Source: RGIG2041 sp045532715 (GTDB taxonomy: Bacteria; Bacillota; Clostridia; UBA1381; UMGS1253). Taken from it: a DNA stretch of 18,181 nt. The first letter of the stretch is position 1; each line of letters begins with the position of its first letter. Positions 11,196 through 18,181 of this stretch are shown here, piece after piece. The notes below the pieces were generated by a model. The model did not search any database. It saw only the letters and a list, made by a program, of their open reading frames with translations, and was not told the origin of the DNA. The position numbers and the translations under genes were made by a program. The stretch lies in assembly GCA_045532715.1 (NCBI GenBank), contig JAZSGM010000310.1, forward strand, positions 1 to 18,181, in the 5' to 3' direction.

Positions 11196-12835
11196 AAATC
11201 AAGACAGAACCGGCACAAATCTGGCAGGAGTACCAGGACGGCATCGCGTACAATCACGCAATGAATCTGTACGAAAGCCAGAAGAAGTGCGAAAACTTTT
11301 TTAACGGTAAGCAGTGGGAAGGTGTCAATGCGCCCGACTTGGACAAGCCGGTATTCAACATTCTGAAGCGTATTGCAAATATGCAGATTTCCTTTATCGC
11401 ATCTGATGATATTGCAGTATCGCTTAAGCCGTATATTGACGACGGCAAGTCTGATGCGGAAATGAAAATTATCACAAACGAAATTGATAAGGCGTTTGAA
11501 TATGCGCAAATCAAAAAGGAAAATCGCGCCGTCCTGCGCGACGGTTTTGTGCAGGGCGACGGCTGTATGCATCTTTTCTTCGATACATCGAAACAAACCG
11601 GTACGGCCGCGACCGGCATCGTCGGTGCTGAGAGCATCGATATTACAAACTTCTTCTTCGGTAACCCTGCGGACAACAACGTGCAGGCGCAACCATATAT
11701 CATCATCTTGATGCGCAGATACGTTGACGATGTGCGCCGCGAAGCGGTTGAGCACGGCACTATGACGGAGCAGGAAGCGCAGGAAACTATTATTCCGGAT
11801 AGCGACACAAATATGCTCAATGAGGATATCGCCGATAACGAGCTTGTATCCGTTCTGGTTAAGTATTGGAAGGAAGGCGGCAGCGTACATTGCTGCATCA
11901 CGACGCAAAACGCAATCATTCGTGACACATTCGATACGGAGCTTAAGCTTTACCCGGTTGCATTTATGAACTGGGAAACGGTCAAAAACCGCTACCACGG
12001 ACAGTCGGCGGTAGAGTGCCTGATTCCAAACCAGCTATTTATCAACAAGATTTTTGCTATGTACATGGACCATGTCAAGAAGCTTGCCTTCCCGAAGCTG
12101 ATATACGATGTAAGTCGCTTTCCAAACGGTTTTTCAAATAAAATCGGCGAAGCCATAGCGATAAGGGGCAATGTAAGCGAAGCAATCACCAACGCATTTA
12201 AAATGCCGGATTTGGACAGCTCGCTGCTCGCGTTTATTGACAAGGTATATCAGTACACACAGGAGACGATGGGCGCGTCCGATGCGGCACTCGGCAATAT
12301 CCGTCCGGACAATGCGACGGCCATTGTTGCAACGCAGCAGGCGACCACGGCGCCGCTGGAGCTGGTACGCAGAAACTTTTATCAGTTTATTGAAGATGAA
12401 GTGCGTATTATCATTGACATTATGCGTGTGAATTATGGTACACGTGCCGTGGTTGTGGAGGAGGATGTTACTGACTCTGAAACAGGTATGGTATCAAAGC
12501 AAAAGGTAGTTAAAAGCTTTAATTTTGACACGTTAAATGATTACACGCTTAATCTTGAGGTCAACATCGGTTCCTCGGCGTATTGGTCCGAGGTTATGCA
12601 GACACAGACACTTAGCAACCTTGTAACGGCGGGCGTAATTCAGGATACGGAATTGTATCTGGAATCTCTGCCGGACAAGTACGTGCCGAACAAAGCAAAG
12701 CTGCTTGAATCGGTGCGCAGCCAGAAAACGCAGGCCATGCAGCAGCCGATGCAGGCACCGCAGATGCCGGAGGGTGAAAGTGTAGCACAGCAGCTTACAC
12801 AGACGGGCGCACAAGCGGCGCCATTTGCAATGTAA
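11192..12835 (+). CDS. Portal protein
   Basis: A 547-residue portal that forms the twelve-subunit DNA gate of the capsid. The N-terminal region (YNHAMNLYESQKKCENFFNG, then KQWEGVNAPDLDKPVFNIL) has the typical 'nine-residue helix, NGKQW, RP-x-x-N' opening of P22-type and related portals. The middle holds the crown and wing strands (EYWE-type motif is KYWKEGGSV) and the stem region near LDSSLLAFIDKVYQYTQETM. The C-terminus is Gln/Met-rich (MQQPMQAPQMPEGES...), probably a flexible barrel. Position directly after terminase and before scaffold agrees. AGGAGG precedes the ATG. Confidence 0.88.
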   Translation: MKIKTEPAQIWQEYQDGIAYNHAMNLYESQKKCENFFNGKQWEGVNAPDLDKPVFNILKRIANMQISFIASDDIAVSLKPYIDDGKSDAEMKIITNEIDKAFEYAQIKKENRAVLRDGFVQGDGCMHLFFDTSKQTGTAATGIVGAESIDITNFFFGNPADNNVQAQPYIIILMRRYVDDVRREAVEHGTMTEQEAQETIIPDSDTNMLNEDIADNELVSVLVKYWKEGGSVHCCITTQNAIIRDTFDTELKLYPVAFMNWETVKNRYHGQSAVECLIPNQLFINKIFAMYMDHVKKLAFPKLIYDVSRFPNGFSNKIGEAIAIRGNVSEAITNAFKMPDLDSSLLAFIDKVYQYTQETMGASDAALGNIRPDNATAIVATQQATTAPLELVRRNFYQFIEDEVRIIIDIMRVNYGTRAVVVEEDVTDSETGMVSKQKVVKSFNFDTLNDYTLNLEVNIGSSAYWSEVMQTQTLSNLVTAGVIQDTELYLESLPDKYVPNKAKLLESVRSQKTQAMQQPMQAPQMPEGESVAQQLTQTGAQAAPFAM

Positions 12836-12839
12836 TCCA

Positions 12840-12858
12840 CCGCGGGACACCAACGCGG
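12840..12858 (+). repeat. GGGACACCAAC hairpin 1
   Basis: Stem CCGCG/CGCGG (12840-12844 and 12854-12858) around the nine-base loop GGACACCAA. It lies four bases after the portal stop. It is one of three hairpins with the same loop but different stem sequence. Confidence 0.7.
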
Positions 12859-12875
12859 CAGATATAAATATTTTA

Positions 12876-12894
12876 CGGCGGGACACCAACGCCG
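12876..12894 (+). repeat. GGGACACCAAC hairpin 2
   Basis: Stem CGGCG/CGCCG (12876-12880 and 12890-12894) around the same loop GGACACCAA, exactly 36 bases downstream of the first and shortly before the scaffold ribosome binding site. Two stem pairs differ from hairpin 1 with both strands changed, so pairing is kept. Confidence 0.7.
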
Positions 12895-12910
12895 GGAAAA
12901 GAGGGAAATT

Positions 12911-13795
12911 ATGCTTGAAGAGGAAAAAACCATTCCTACGGAAACAGAAGTGCCGGATATGACAGACGATGCATTTTTAAGCGGCTTGCTCGATGATGAA
13001 GACGTTCTCGTTGATGCAGTGGATGCTGATGATGCAGCTGTGACCGGCGACGGCGCAGAGGAAACAAATGCGAATCTCGACGGAGAAGCTGCAGCTGCTG
13101 ACGATGCGCCGGAAAACGAGGAAGAAGCGGCCGATGCGGCGGCAGGGGACACCAACCAGCCGACGGAAGAGGAGCTTATCGACCTCGTGTATAACGGTCA
13201 GCCGACCAGCCTTCCGCGCAGCGAAGTTATTAAGCTTGCGCAGAAGGGCATGAATTACGACCATGTAAAGGGTCAGCTTGACGGCTTAAGAAACTCCGAT
13301 ACGCACCGTATGCTTGCACAGCTTGCAGCTGATGCCGGTATGAGCGCAGATGACTACTTAAAGCTGGTTGTCGGCAACGTCGGCTCTCGCCGTGCGCGAG
13401 AGATGGCAGAAAGCGAAGGGATTTCTGAAGAATTGGCGCGCCGTCTGATTACTGCAGAGGACAAAGTAAAAGATTACGAGGCCGATGCACAGGCGCGCAG
13501 TCAGCAGGAGCAAAAAAATCGTATGCTGCAGAATTTTATCCGCGCATATCCGGACGTGAAGCCTGAGGATATTCCGCCGGAGGTCTGGGCAGAGGCGCAC
13601 AGCGCCGGTGATTTAAAAGGTGCTTATTCTGTATACGAAAACAAGCTCCTGAAGGACAAAATGAGCAAAGCGGAAGCCGAGCTCGAACAATTAAGGAAAA
13701 ACGAGTCGAACAAGCAAAAGGCGGTCGGCTCTGTACGCGGAAGCAAATCTGCTTCTGTTGAGGACCCGTTCCTTTCCGGCTTGTTTGGCAACTAA
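12911..13795 (+). CDS. Scaffolding protein
   Basis: A 294-residue internal scaffold guiding capsid assembly. The N-terminal third (to about residue 85) is extremely acidic and Ala-rich (DAVDADDAAVTGDGAEETNA...), as in many P22-type scaffolds. It is followed by helical regions (EEELIDLVYNG; SEGISEELARRLITAEDKVK; a coiled coil DKMSKAEAELEQLRKN) and a basic C-terminal segment that would contact the capsid (NKQKAVGSVRGSKSAS). The peptide FLSGL occurs at both ends (residues 22-26 and 287-291). AGAGGG precedes the ATG. It lies directly before the major capsid gene. A copy of the GGGACACCAAC hairpin lies inside the gene and encodes AGDTNQP. Confidence 0.87.
   Translation: MLEEEKTIPTETEVPDMTDDAFLSGLLDDEDVLVDAVDADDAAVTGDGAEETNANLDGEAAAADDAPENEEEAADAAAGDTNQPTEEELIDLVYNGQPTSLPRSEVIKLAQKGMNYDHVKGQLDGLRNSDTHRMLAQLAADAGMSADDYLKLVVGNVGSRRAREMAESEGISEELARRLITAEDKVKDYEADAQARSQQEQKNRMLQNFIRAYPDVKPEDIPPEVWAEAHSAGDLKGAYSVYENKLLKDKMSKAEAELEQLRKNESNKQKAVGSVRGSKSASVEDPFLSGLFGN
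13141..13161 (+). repeat. GGGACACCAAC hairpin 3, inside the scaffold gene
   Basis: GGCaGG (13141-13146) pairs with CCaGCC (13156-13161), with one A-A mismatch, around the same loop GGACACCAA (13147-13155). It lies in the acidic, sequence-tolerant part of the scaffold gene. Confidence 0.6.
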
Positions 13796-13811
13796 GAAAG
13801 GATGAAGTTAA

Positions 13812-14858
13812 ATGGCTATCAATTTAGCAAAGAAGTATGCTGAGCATATTTCGAATATGTACTATCAGGAGTCGCTTTTAGGCGGCAAAACCTCTAAAGA
13901 GTGGAATTGGGACGGTGTTAAGTCGGTTGAAATCCCGCACATCCAGTCTGTGCCGCTCAATGATTACACGCGCAAGGGCGCAAACCGCTACGGCGAGATG
14001 AAGGACGTGCAGGACACTGTGCAGACGCTTTCCTTGCGCCGCGACAGAAGCTTCGCGCTTGTTGTCGACAAGGGTGATAATACTGAGCAGATGATGATTA
14101 AGAATGCCGGCAAGGTAATGTCGATTGAAACACGCGAGCAGGTCGTGCCTGAAATTGACAAGTATGCGCTCGGCAAATGGGTCGAGGGTGCAGGTAATAT
14201 CGTCGGCATTGCAAAGCCGACTAAAGCATCTATTGTTTCGGCAATCTCCGATGCAGGTCAGGCTCTGGATGACAATCTCATCCCGCAGTCCGGCAGATAT
14301 GTATATATTACCGGTGAAAATTACAGCCTTCTGCGTCAGTCGCCGAAATTCTTAAACATCGATTCTCTCGGTGAGAAGGCGCTCGAAAAAGGTGTTGTCG
14401 GCGAAATCTTCGGCATGAAGATTGTAAAGGTACCGACATCGTACCTTCCGAAGAATGCATTTTTCCTTCTTACACATAAGAGCGCGGTGCTTCTTCCGGA
14501 AAAGATTCGTGATGCAAAGATTCACGAAGACCCGCCGGGTATTTCCGGTGCAGTGCTTGAGGGTAGATACATCTACGATGCATTTGTTGTTGGCGCGAGA
14601 GCTGCAGGCGTGTATGCGGCAGTGCTTACAGATACTGCTTGCGCAGTACCGACGTTTACAAACAGCTCGGGTAAGATTACAATTGCAAACACCAATTCCG
14701 GTGTGGTGATGTATACCACAGACGGTTCAGACCCGAGATATTCCGACAGTGCAAAGCAGTACGCGGAGCCGGTAACGCTTTCTGAAGGCGAGACACTGAA
14801 GGCGTATGTAAAGAAGGATGGTATGTACCCGTCTGCCGTGGCAGAAACCACTCTTTAA
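13812..14858 (+). CDS. Major capsid protein with C-terminal Ig-like domain
   Basis: A 348-residue shell protein. Residues 1-275 carry the expected coat features: N-terminal arm (MAINLAKKYAEHISNMYYQE), the WNWDGVKSVEIPHI and NDYTRKGANRYGEM region, TLSLRRDRSFALVVDKGDN and the later spine and loop parts; the closest type by eye is the P22/N4-like HK97 fold. Residues 278-348 (VPTFTNSSGKITIANTNSGV, then YTTDGSDPRYS...) are a chitobiase-C/Ig-like beta-sandwich with its hallmark YTTDGSDP, likely displayed on the capsid surface. AAAGGA is nine bases upstream. It is followed by a strong terminator, which should raise its relative yield. Confidence 0.9.
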   Translation: MAINLAKKYAEHISNMYYQESLLGGKTSKEWNWDGVKSVEIPHIQSVPLNDYTRKGANRYGEMKDVQDTVQTLSLRRDRSFALVVDKGDNTEQMMIKNAGKVMSIETREQVVPEIDKYALGKWVEGAGNIVGIAKPTKASIVSAISDAGQALDDNLIPQSGRYVYITGENYSLLRQSPKFLNIDSLGEKALEKGVVGEIFGMKIVKVPTSYLPKNAFFLLTHKSAVLLPEKIRDAKIHEDPPGISGAVLEGRYIYDAFVVGARAAGVYAAVLTDTACAVPTFTNSSGKITIANTNSGVVMYTTDGSDPRYSDSAKQYAEPVTLSEGETLKAYVKKDGMYPSAVAETTL

Positions 14859-14873
14859 TATCTTAAAACCAAC

Positions 14874-14904
14874 AAAAGGCTGAGTCGCTTGGCTCAGCCT
14901 TTTT
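14874..14904 (+). terminator. Intrinsic terminator after the major capsid gene
   Basis: AAGGCTGAG pairs perfectly with CTCAGCCTT around an eight-base loop and is followed by a T-run (14900-14904). It lies inside the late operon, so downstream tail genes need readthrough, antitermination or another promoter; no promoter was recognised in the 20 bases after it. Confidence 0.92.
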
Positions 14905-14925
14905 CAAAAAAAGGAGTAATGGAAA

Positions 14926-15315
14926 ATGACCGTACAGGAATTATACGAAGCTGCGCTTGCGCTTCTTTCCGAACAGGTGGCACGTGCAAAATCGTACAAC
15001 TACTTTAAAATTCCGATTGTAAATCAAATTATAGCGGAGTGCTTTGACGCAAACAACAGCATCCGCGTAAACGACGGTCTGCAGCCGCTGCACAAAAGCG
15101 AAATGCCGCTTGTGTCGAATGAAGACGATGTGATACCGTATGACGTTCGCCTGCTCAGGGAGTGTATGCCATACGGTGTTGCGAGTCTGTTGGTCATTGA
15201 CGATGACAAAAGCAAGGCAAGCGTATTTTCACAGCAGTACGAAAGCTACAGGGCAAAGTGCAGCAGTGCTACATTTGAGCCGATTACGGACGTATATTCA
15301 GATGTGGGGGTGTAA
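14926..15315 (+). CDS. Head-tail adaptor / head completion protein
   Basis: A 129-residue mostly helical protein (TVQELYEAALALLSEQVARA, then IVNQIIAECFDANNSIR) with an IPYDVRLLRECMPYGVASLL motif that recalls small adaptor proteins binding below the portal. It lies between capsid and nozzle-type tail protein, the expected place of a P22 gp4 or T7 gp11-like adaptor. The assignment is by position and fold pattern. The ATG at 14926 has AAGGAG about ten bases upstream. It ends three bases before the next start. Confidence 0.7.
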   Translation: MTVQELYEAALALLSEQVARAKSYNYFKIPIVNQIIAECFDANNSIRVNDGLQPLHKSEMPLVSNEDDVIPYDVRLLRECMPYGVASLLVIDDDKSKASVFSQQYESYRAKCSSATFEPITDVYSDVGV

Positions 15316-15318
15316 GGT

Positions 15319-17781
15319 ATGAATTTCGGAGCTTCCGATCCGCTGCAGGATTATCAGATTTCGGAGTTCGGCGGCGTCGACTTTTCGACCCTGGGCAATA
15401 AAGTATCAATGGCGCGTTCTCCGGATGCGGTTAATATGATGCTCAACCATAACGGGTATCTGGAAAAACGTACCGGGTACCGGCGCTTATACCAAGGCGA
15501 TGAACGCATTAATGGTATTTTTGATTATACGCCAAAAGATGCAAAAGAGACCTTCTACTTTATGCATGCAGGTACAAAGCTTTACCGCATTACTTTTGGC
15601 GAAAACGGTAGCATCGTGCCCGGCACGCTTCTGATGAGTGACCTTAAGGACGTAAAAAGCCGTCATTTTGTGTTTAACGACCGATTGTATATCATCGGGT
15701 GCGGATATATTCAAATTTTGTATCGCAATGGTCGAATTGAGTGCGGTCGTGTTAGTGACATCGGCACAATACAAGATTCGGTTGAAATTGGTGAGGGCGA
15801 CTGTTTGTGTACAGATTATAAGTCGCGCACGGTATATTTCACAGTTCCGCTCACGAATACAAATAGCGAAAAAAAGGCTGTGCCTTACAAAAATGCTCAG
15901 AACTTGAAAATACAAGACGACTCCGAGTCGATTAAAATCGAAAAAATCTATGTAGAGCACGACGGTATATGGGATTTGTGGGAATTGGAATATGTTGATA
16001 TTTCCGAGGATGGAAAGACTATCTCGCTGTGTGGTAATCCGTATTTTGGCTGCGACGGTACCGGTTTTCAGGAAACGCACTTTTCATTTTCTTTTGAACG
16101 CATCAAGGTGGTGTATTCACCTTCTTCGATGGTAGCTTCGCCGTTGGTGTTTATAAATAGAACGGCTGTGCCACACCGATACAGTTATGAAGATTCGCTC
16201 GGTTACAAACACTATAATTTAGATTATCGTTACAATGACTATGATTACTACAAAAACCCAAACAAAGTCACGAGTGATTTTATAGGGAAAATGCCGTTAG
16301 ACGGTGACAGTGTTGATGCGGCGAGCTATGCGAACGGCCGTCGCAGAATACAATTTCTTGTCCCGGAGAGCACGAACCAATGTGGTTACATTTGCTATTT
16401 AACAGAAAAGGGTTCACGTGCGATTATAAATAGAATTGCGGTCAATGGTGTTCTTTTGCAAAACTATAAAAAACACTACACTTTTGCTACGAGCTATGAG
16501 GAGCTGCATTCAGATTCGTATGAAACGGTTTATATTGATAAGCAGGGTCGATTTGTTTGCCTGTATATGATGTGGGCATACAACAACGCGGATGGAACGA
16601 TAAACCGTGAACCTCTGCCGAATTCAATTCAACCGGGCGATGTTATCGAGATTGATTTTACTGTCCTTCGTGATGACAGCTCTGACGATGAGCAAATCAG
16701 CGACTGCAGCATATACGGCATCTATGGCGGCAACAACGACACGCGCGTATTTCTTTCCGGGAATCCAAAGCATAAGAATCGTGACTACGCAAGTGGCCTG
16801 TACGATGCAACGTACTTCCCGAACAATATGTATACGGACGTCGGAAGCGAGTCAAGCGCAATTGTCGGGTATCAGAAGCTGTATTCAAATCAGATTATCG
16901 TTAAAGATGATGCGACAGAGGATGCATCGCAGTATTTACGCAGCTTAAACATCGACGAATCCGGCAATGTCACCTATACGCTTATCCAGGGACATTCAAC
17001 CTACGGCGGCAGCTGCGCATCGTCATTTAAACAAGTCGGTGGTTTGCCGTTCTACATCGGACCGGGCGGCGCGTACACCATCGCCGGTGGGGCGGTGCAG
17101 AATCAAAACAACACGGTGCTGCGCAGCCTGCAGATTAACAAACGATTCCTTTTAGAGGATTTGGAAAGCGCAGTGTGCTGCAGGTTTGAGGATAATTATA
17201 TCGTGGCCACCGGCACGCATATCTGGTACTGCGACACGCAGCACGGCATGGAGTGGTTCTATCTCGAAGGGCTTCCGGAAATCACCTGCATCTGGCCGCA
17301 TAGGGATTCGTTGTATTTTGGTACCGCGGACGGCCGCGTGTGCGTATTTAGTAAACGCGAGGATCAGAATGCATACTACGACAATCTGAATCCGGACAAA
17401 ACGACGGACGGCGCCGTACCGGTAACATGCTACTGGTGTACGCCGATTTCCGCGTTTGATAACTGGAATATGTACAAGACAATTGTAAATGTGTATTTGT
17501 CCATTATGCCGCACAGCGATACCTCTGTGCATGTATACTACAATTCTTCGGATGATATTGATGAAGATATCACCACCGAAGACGTACGCCTCTTTGACTT
17601 TAACGACATCGATTTCGGTAATTTTTCCTTTGACGGCATCCGTCAACCGAAACCGTTTGCGACGGGCGTAAAGAGTAAAAACGTGTACGTGTTCGGCGTG
17701 AAGCTTGCAAACGAACTGGCGCAGCCGTTCGGTATTGTATCCGTTGGGTACAAGTACAAATACAGCAAATATGTAAAGTAA
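15319..17781 (+). CDS. Tail nozzle / stabilisation protein (P22 gp10 / T7 gp12-like)
   Basis: An 820-residue structural protein. Its opening (FGGVDFSTLGNKVSMARSPD, then AVNMMLNHNGYLEKRTGYRR) is the diagnostic start of podovirus tail nozzle proteins, in which the first strands lead into a beta-propeller ('SPD..N......G.L.KR.G.'). Strand-rich repeats with aromatic/Gly patterns continue to the end, including GLPFYIGPGGAYTIAGG and RDSLYFGTADGRVCVFSK. No transmembrane, hydrolase or collagen-like region is seen. It should form the channel extending from the adaptor. The ATG at 15319 follows the previous stop by three bases, with GGGGGTGTAAGGT as the ribosome binding region. Function is inferred from the N-terminal pattern and gene order. 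Confidence 0.82.
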   Translation: MNFGASDPLQDYQISEFGGVDFSTLGNKVSMARSPDAVNMMLNHNGYLEKRTGYRRLYQGDERINGIFDYTPKDAKETFYFMHAGTKLYRITFGENGSIVPGTLLMSDLKDVKSRHFVFNDRLYIIGCGYIQILYRNGRIECGRVSDIGTIQDSVEIGEGDCLCTDYKSRTVYFTVPLTNTNSEKKAVPYKNAQNLKIQDDSESIKIEKIYVEHDGIWDLWELEYVDISEDGKTISLCGNPYFGCDGTGFQETHFSFSFERIKVVYSPSSMVASPLVFINRTAVPHRYSYEDSLGYKHYNLDYRYNDYDYYKNPNKVTSDFIGKMPLDGDSVDAASYANGRRRIQFLVPESTNQCGYICYLTEKGSRAIINRIAVNGVLLQNYKKHYTFATSYEELHSDSYETVYIDKQGRFVCLYMMWAYNNADGTINREPLPNSIQPGDVIEIDFTVLRDDSSDDEQISDCSIYGIYGGNNDTRVFLSGNPKHKNRDYASGLYDATYFPNNMYTDVGSESSAIVGYQKLYSNQIIVKDDATEDASQYLRSLNIDESGNVTYTLIQGHSTYGGSCASSFKQVGGLPFYIGPGGAYTIAGGAVQNQNNTVLRSLQINKRFLLEDLESAVCCRFEDNYIVATGTHIWYCDTQHGMEWFYLEGLPEITCIWPHRDSLYFGTADGRVCVFSKREDQNAYYDNLNPDKTTDGAVPVTCYWCTPISAFDNWNMYKTIVNVYLSIMPHSDTSVHVYYNSSDDIDEDITTEDVRLFDFNDIDFGNFSFDGIRQPKPFATGVKSKNVYVFGVKLANELAQPFGIVSVGYKYKYSKYVK

Positions 17782-17794
17782 GGAAGTGATAAAA

Positions 17795-18181
17795 ATGTTT
17801 TCGGAAAATAAAATCAGCGCATTTACAAATCCGGTGGCAAAACTTGCCGACCGGCCGCAAATCAGCGCGCAGGCGCTTAAGGCGTGGTTCGATTCCTCGA
17901 CTGAAGAGGTGCGTGTGAAATTTAATGCAGTCCTGGACGAACTGGACAGATTTGCGGCGGACAGTTTCGTGTCGGTCGCCTACTCAGGGGAGGAGGGCAA
18001 GCTGACCTTTACCTTCGGCGACGGCAGCACGCAGGAAATTGATTTGCCGCTTGAGCTTTTAATCCAAAGCGGACACTATGATGCGGATGCGCAAACTATC
18101 GTGCTCGTGCTTGCCAATGGGGACACACTCACCATTCCGGTGTCGGATTTGGTCGATGCATATGAAGCGGATGAAAAAACA
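17795..18181 (+). CDS. Tail appendage / upper fibre protein, N-terminal part
   Basis: The frame opens at ATG 17795 with AAGGAAGTGAT upstream and is still open at the right edge (129 codons). The start (MFSENKISAFTNPVAKLADR, then PQISAQALKAWFDSSTEEVR) is a helical attachment region. It is followed by a strand-rich segment with the pattern KLTFTFGDGSTQEIDLPLEL and TIVLVLANGDTLTIPVSDLV, a module common near the start of Bacillota phage baseplate and fibre proteins. It probably joins the nozzle to receptor-binding parts encoded further right. Confidence 0.75.
   Translation, partial: MFSENKISAFTNPVAKLADRPQISAQALKAWFDSSTEEVRVKFNAVLDELDRFAADSFVSVAYSGEEGKLTFTFGDGSTQEIDLPLELLIQSGHYDADAQTIVLVLANGDTLTIPVSDLVDAYEADEKT

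Noticed and set aside
11159..11998. Long minus-strand frame (279 codons) opposite the portal gene
   Set aside because: Shadow of the portal coding strand; no start signal, His/Arg/Cys-rich product, and the portal frame is clearly real.
12640..13155. Minus-strand Ser/Ala-rich frame opposite the scaffold gene
   Set aside because: A mirror of the acidic, Ala-rich scaffold codons; low-complexity product without start signal.

Overview
The window is the left half of a temperate phage genome, most likely a prophage of a Gram-positive, low-to-medium-GC Clostridia-type bacterium (Bacillota). The evidence is the strong AAGGAG-type ribosome binding sites, the use of GTG and TTG starts, and the presence of small families common in Bacillota phages (DUF6906, DUF4406 and DUF551 types, an N-terminal DUF4373-like replication protein). 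No tRNA, rRNA, CRISPR array or insertion sequence was seen.

Layout. 1-1279 (minus strand) is the lysogeny arm: a LexA/CI-type repressor with a self-cleaving S24 domain, a four-helix membrane protein, a 49-residue protein and the start of a DinD-like gene. 1280-1406 is the divergent switch region, with a promoter in each direction and AT-rich operators. 1479-2847 (plus) is the first early block: a small membrane peptide, a Cro-like regulator, an excisionase-like protein and small proteins. It is interrupted by a leftward winged-helix/membrane gene with its own promoter (1588-1902). A short minus-strand RNA with a consensus promoter and an intrinsic terminator lies at about 2748-2799. 3174-5170 holds a replisome organiser and a DnaB-type helicase. 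5181-8285 is a tightly overlapped run of small early genes that ends with a possible late regulator and an intrinsic terminator (8303-8331). 8405-8956 is a short tyrosine recombinase, followed by about 190 bp of non-coding DNA with two inverted copies of a complex site, directly upstream of the small terminase gene.

9144-18181 is the morphogenesis arm: small and large terminase, small membrane protein, portal, scaffold, major capsid protein with a C-terminal Ig-like domain, terminator, head-tail adaptor, an 820-residue tail nozzle-type protein, and the start of a tail appendage gene. No tail tube, sheath or tape-measure gene lies between capsid and nozzle, so a short-tailed (podovirus-like, P22/T7 tail logic) virion is inferred.

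The observations most worth a second look are: (i) three hairpins with the same GGGACACCAAC core but different stems, clustered between portal and scaffold and inside the scaffold gene; (ii) the antisense small RNA over the end of a small membrane-peptide operon, a possible type I toxin-antitoxin-like or antisense control unit; (iii) the paired inverted sites between the recombinase and the terminase; (iv) the same FLSGL motif at both ends of the scaffold protein.
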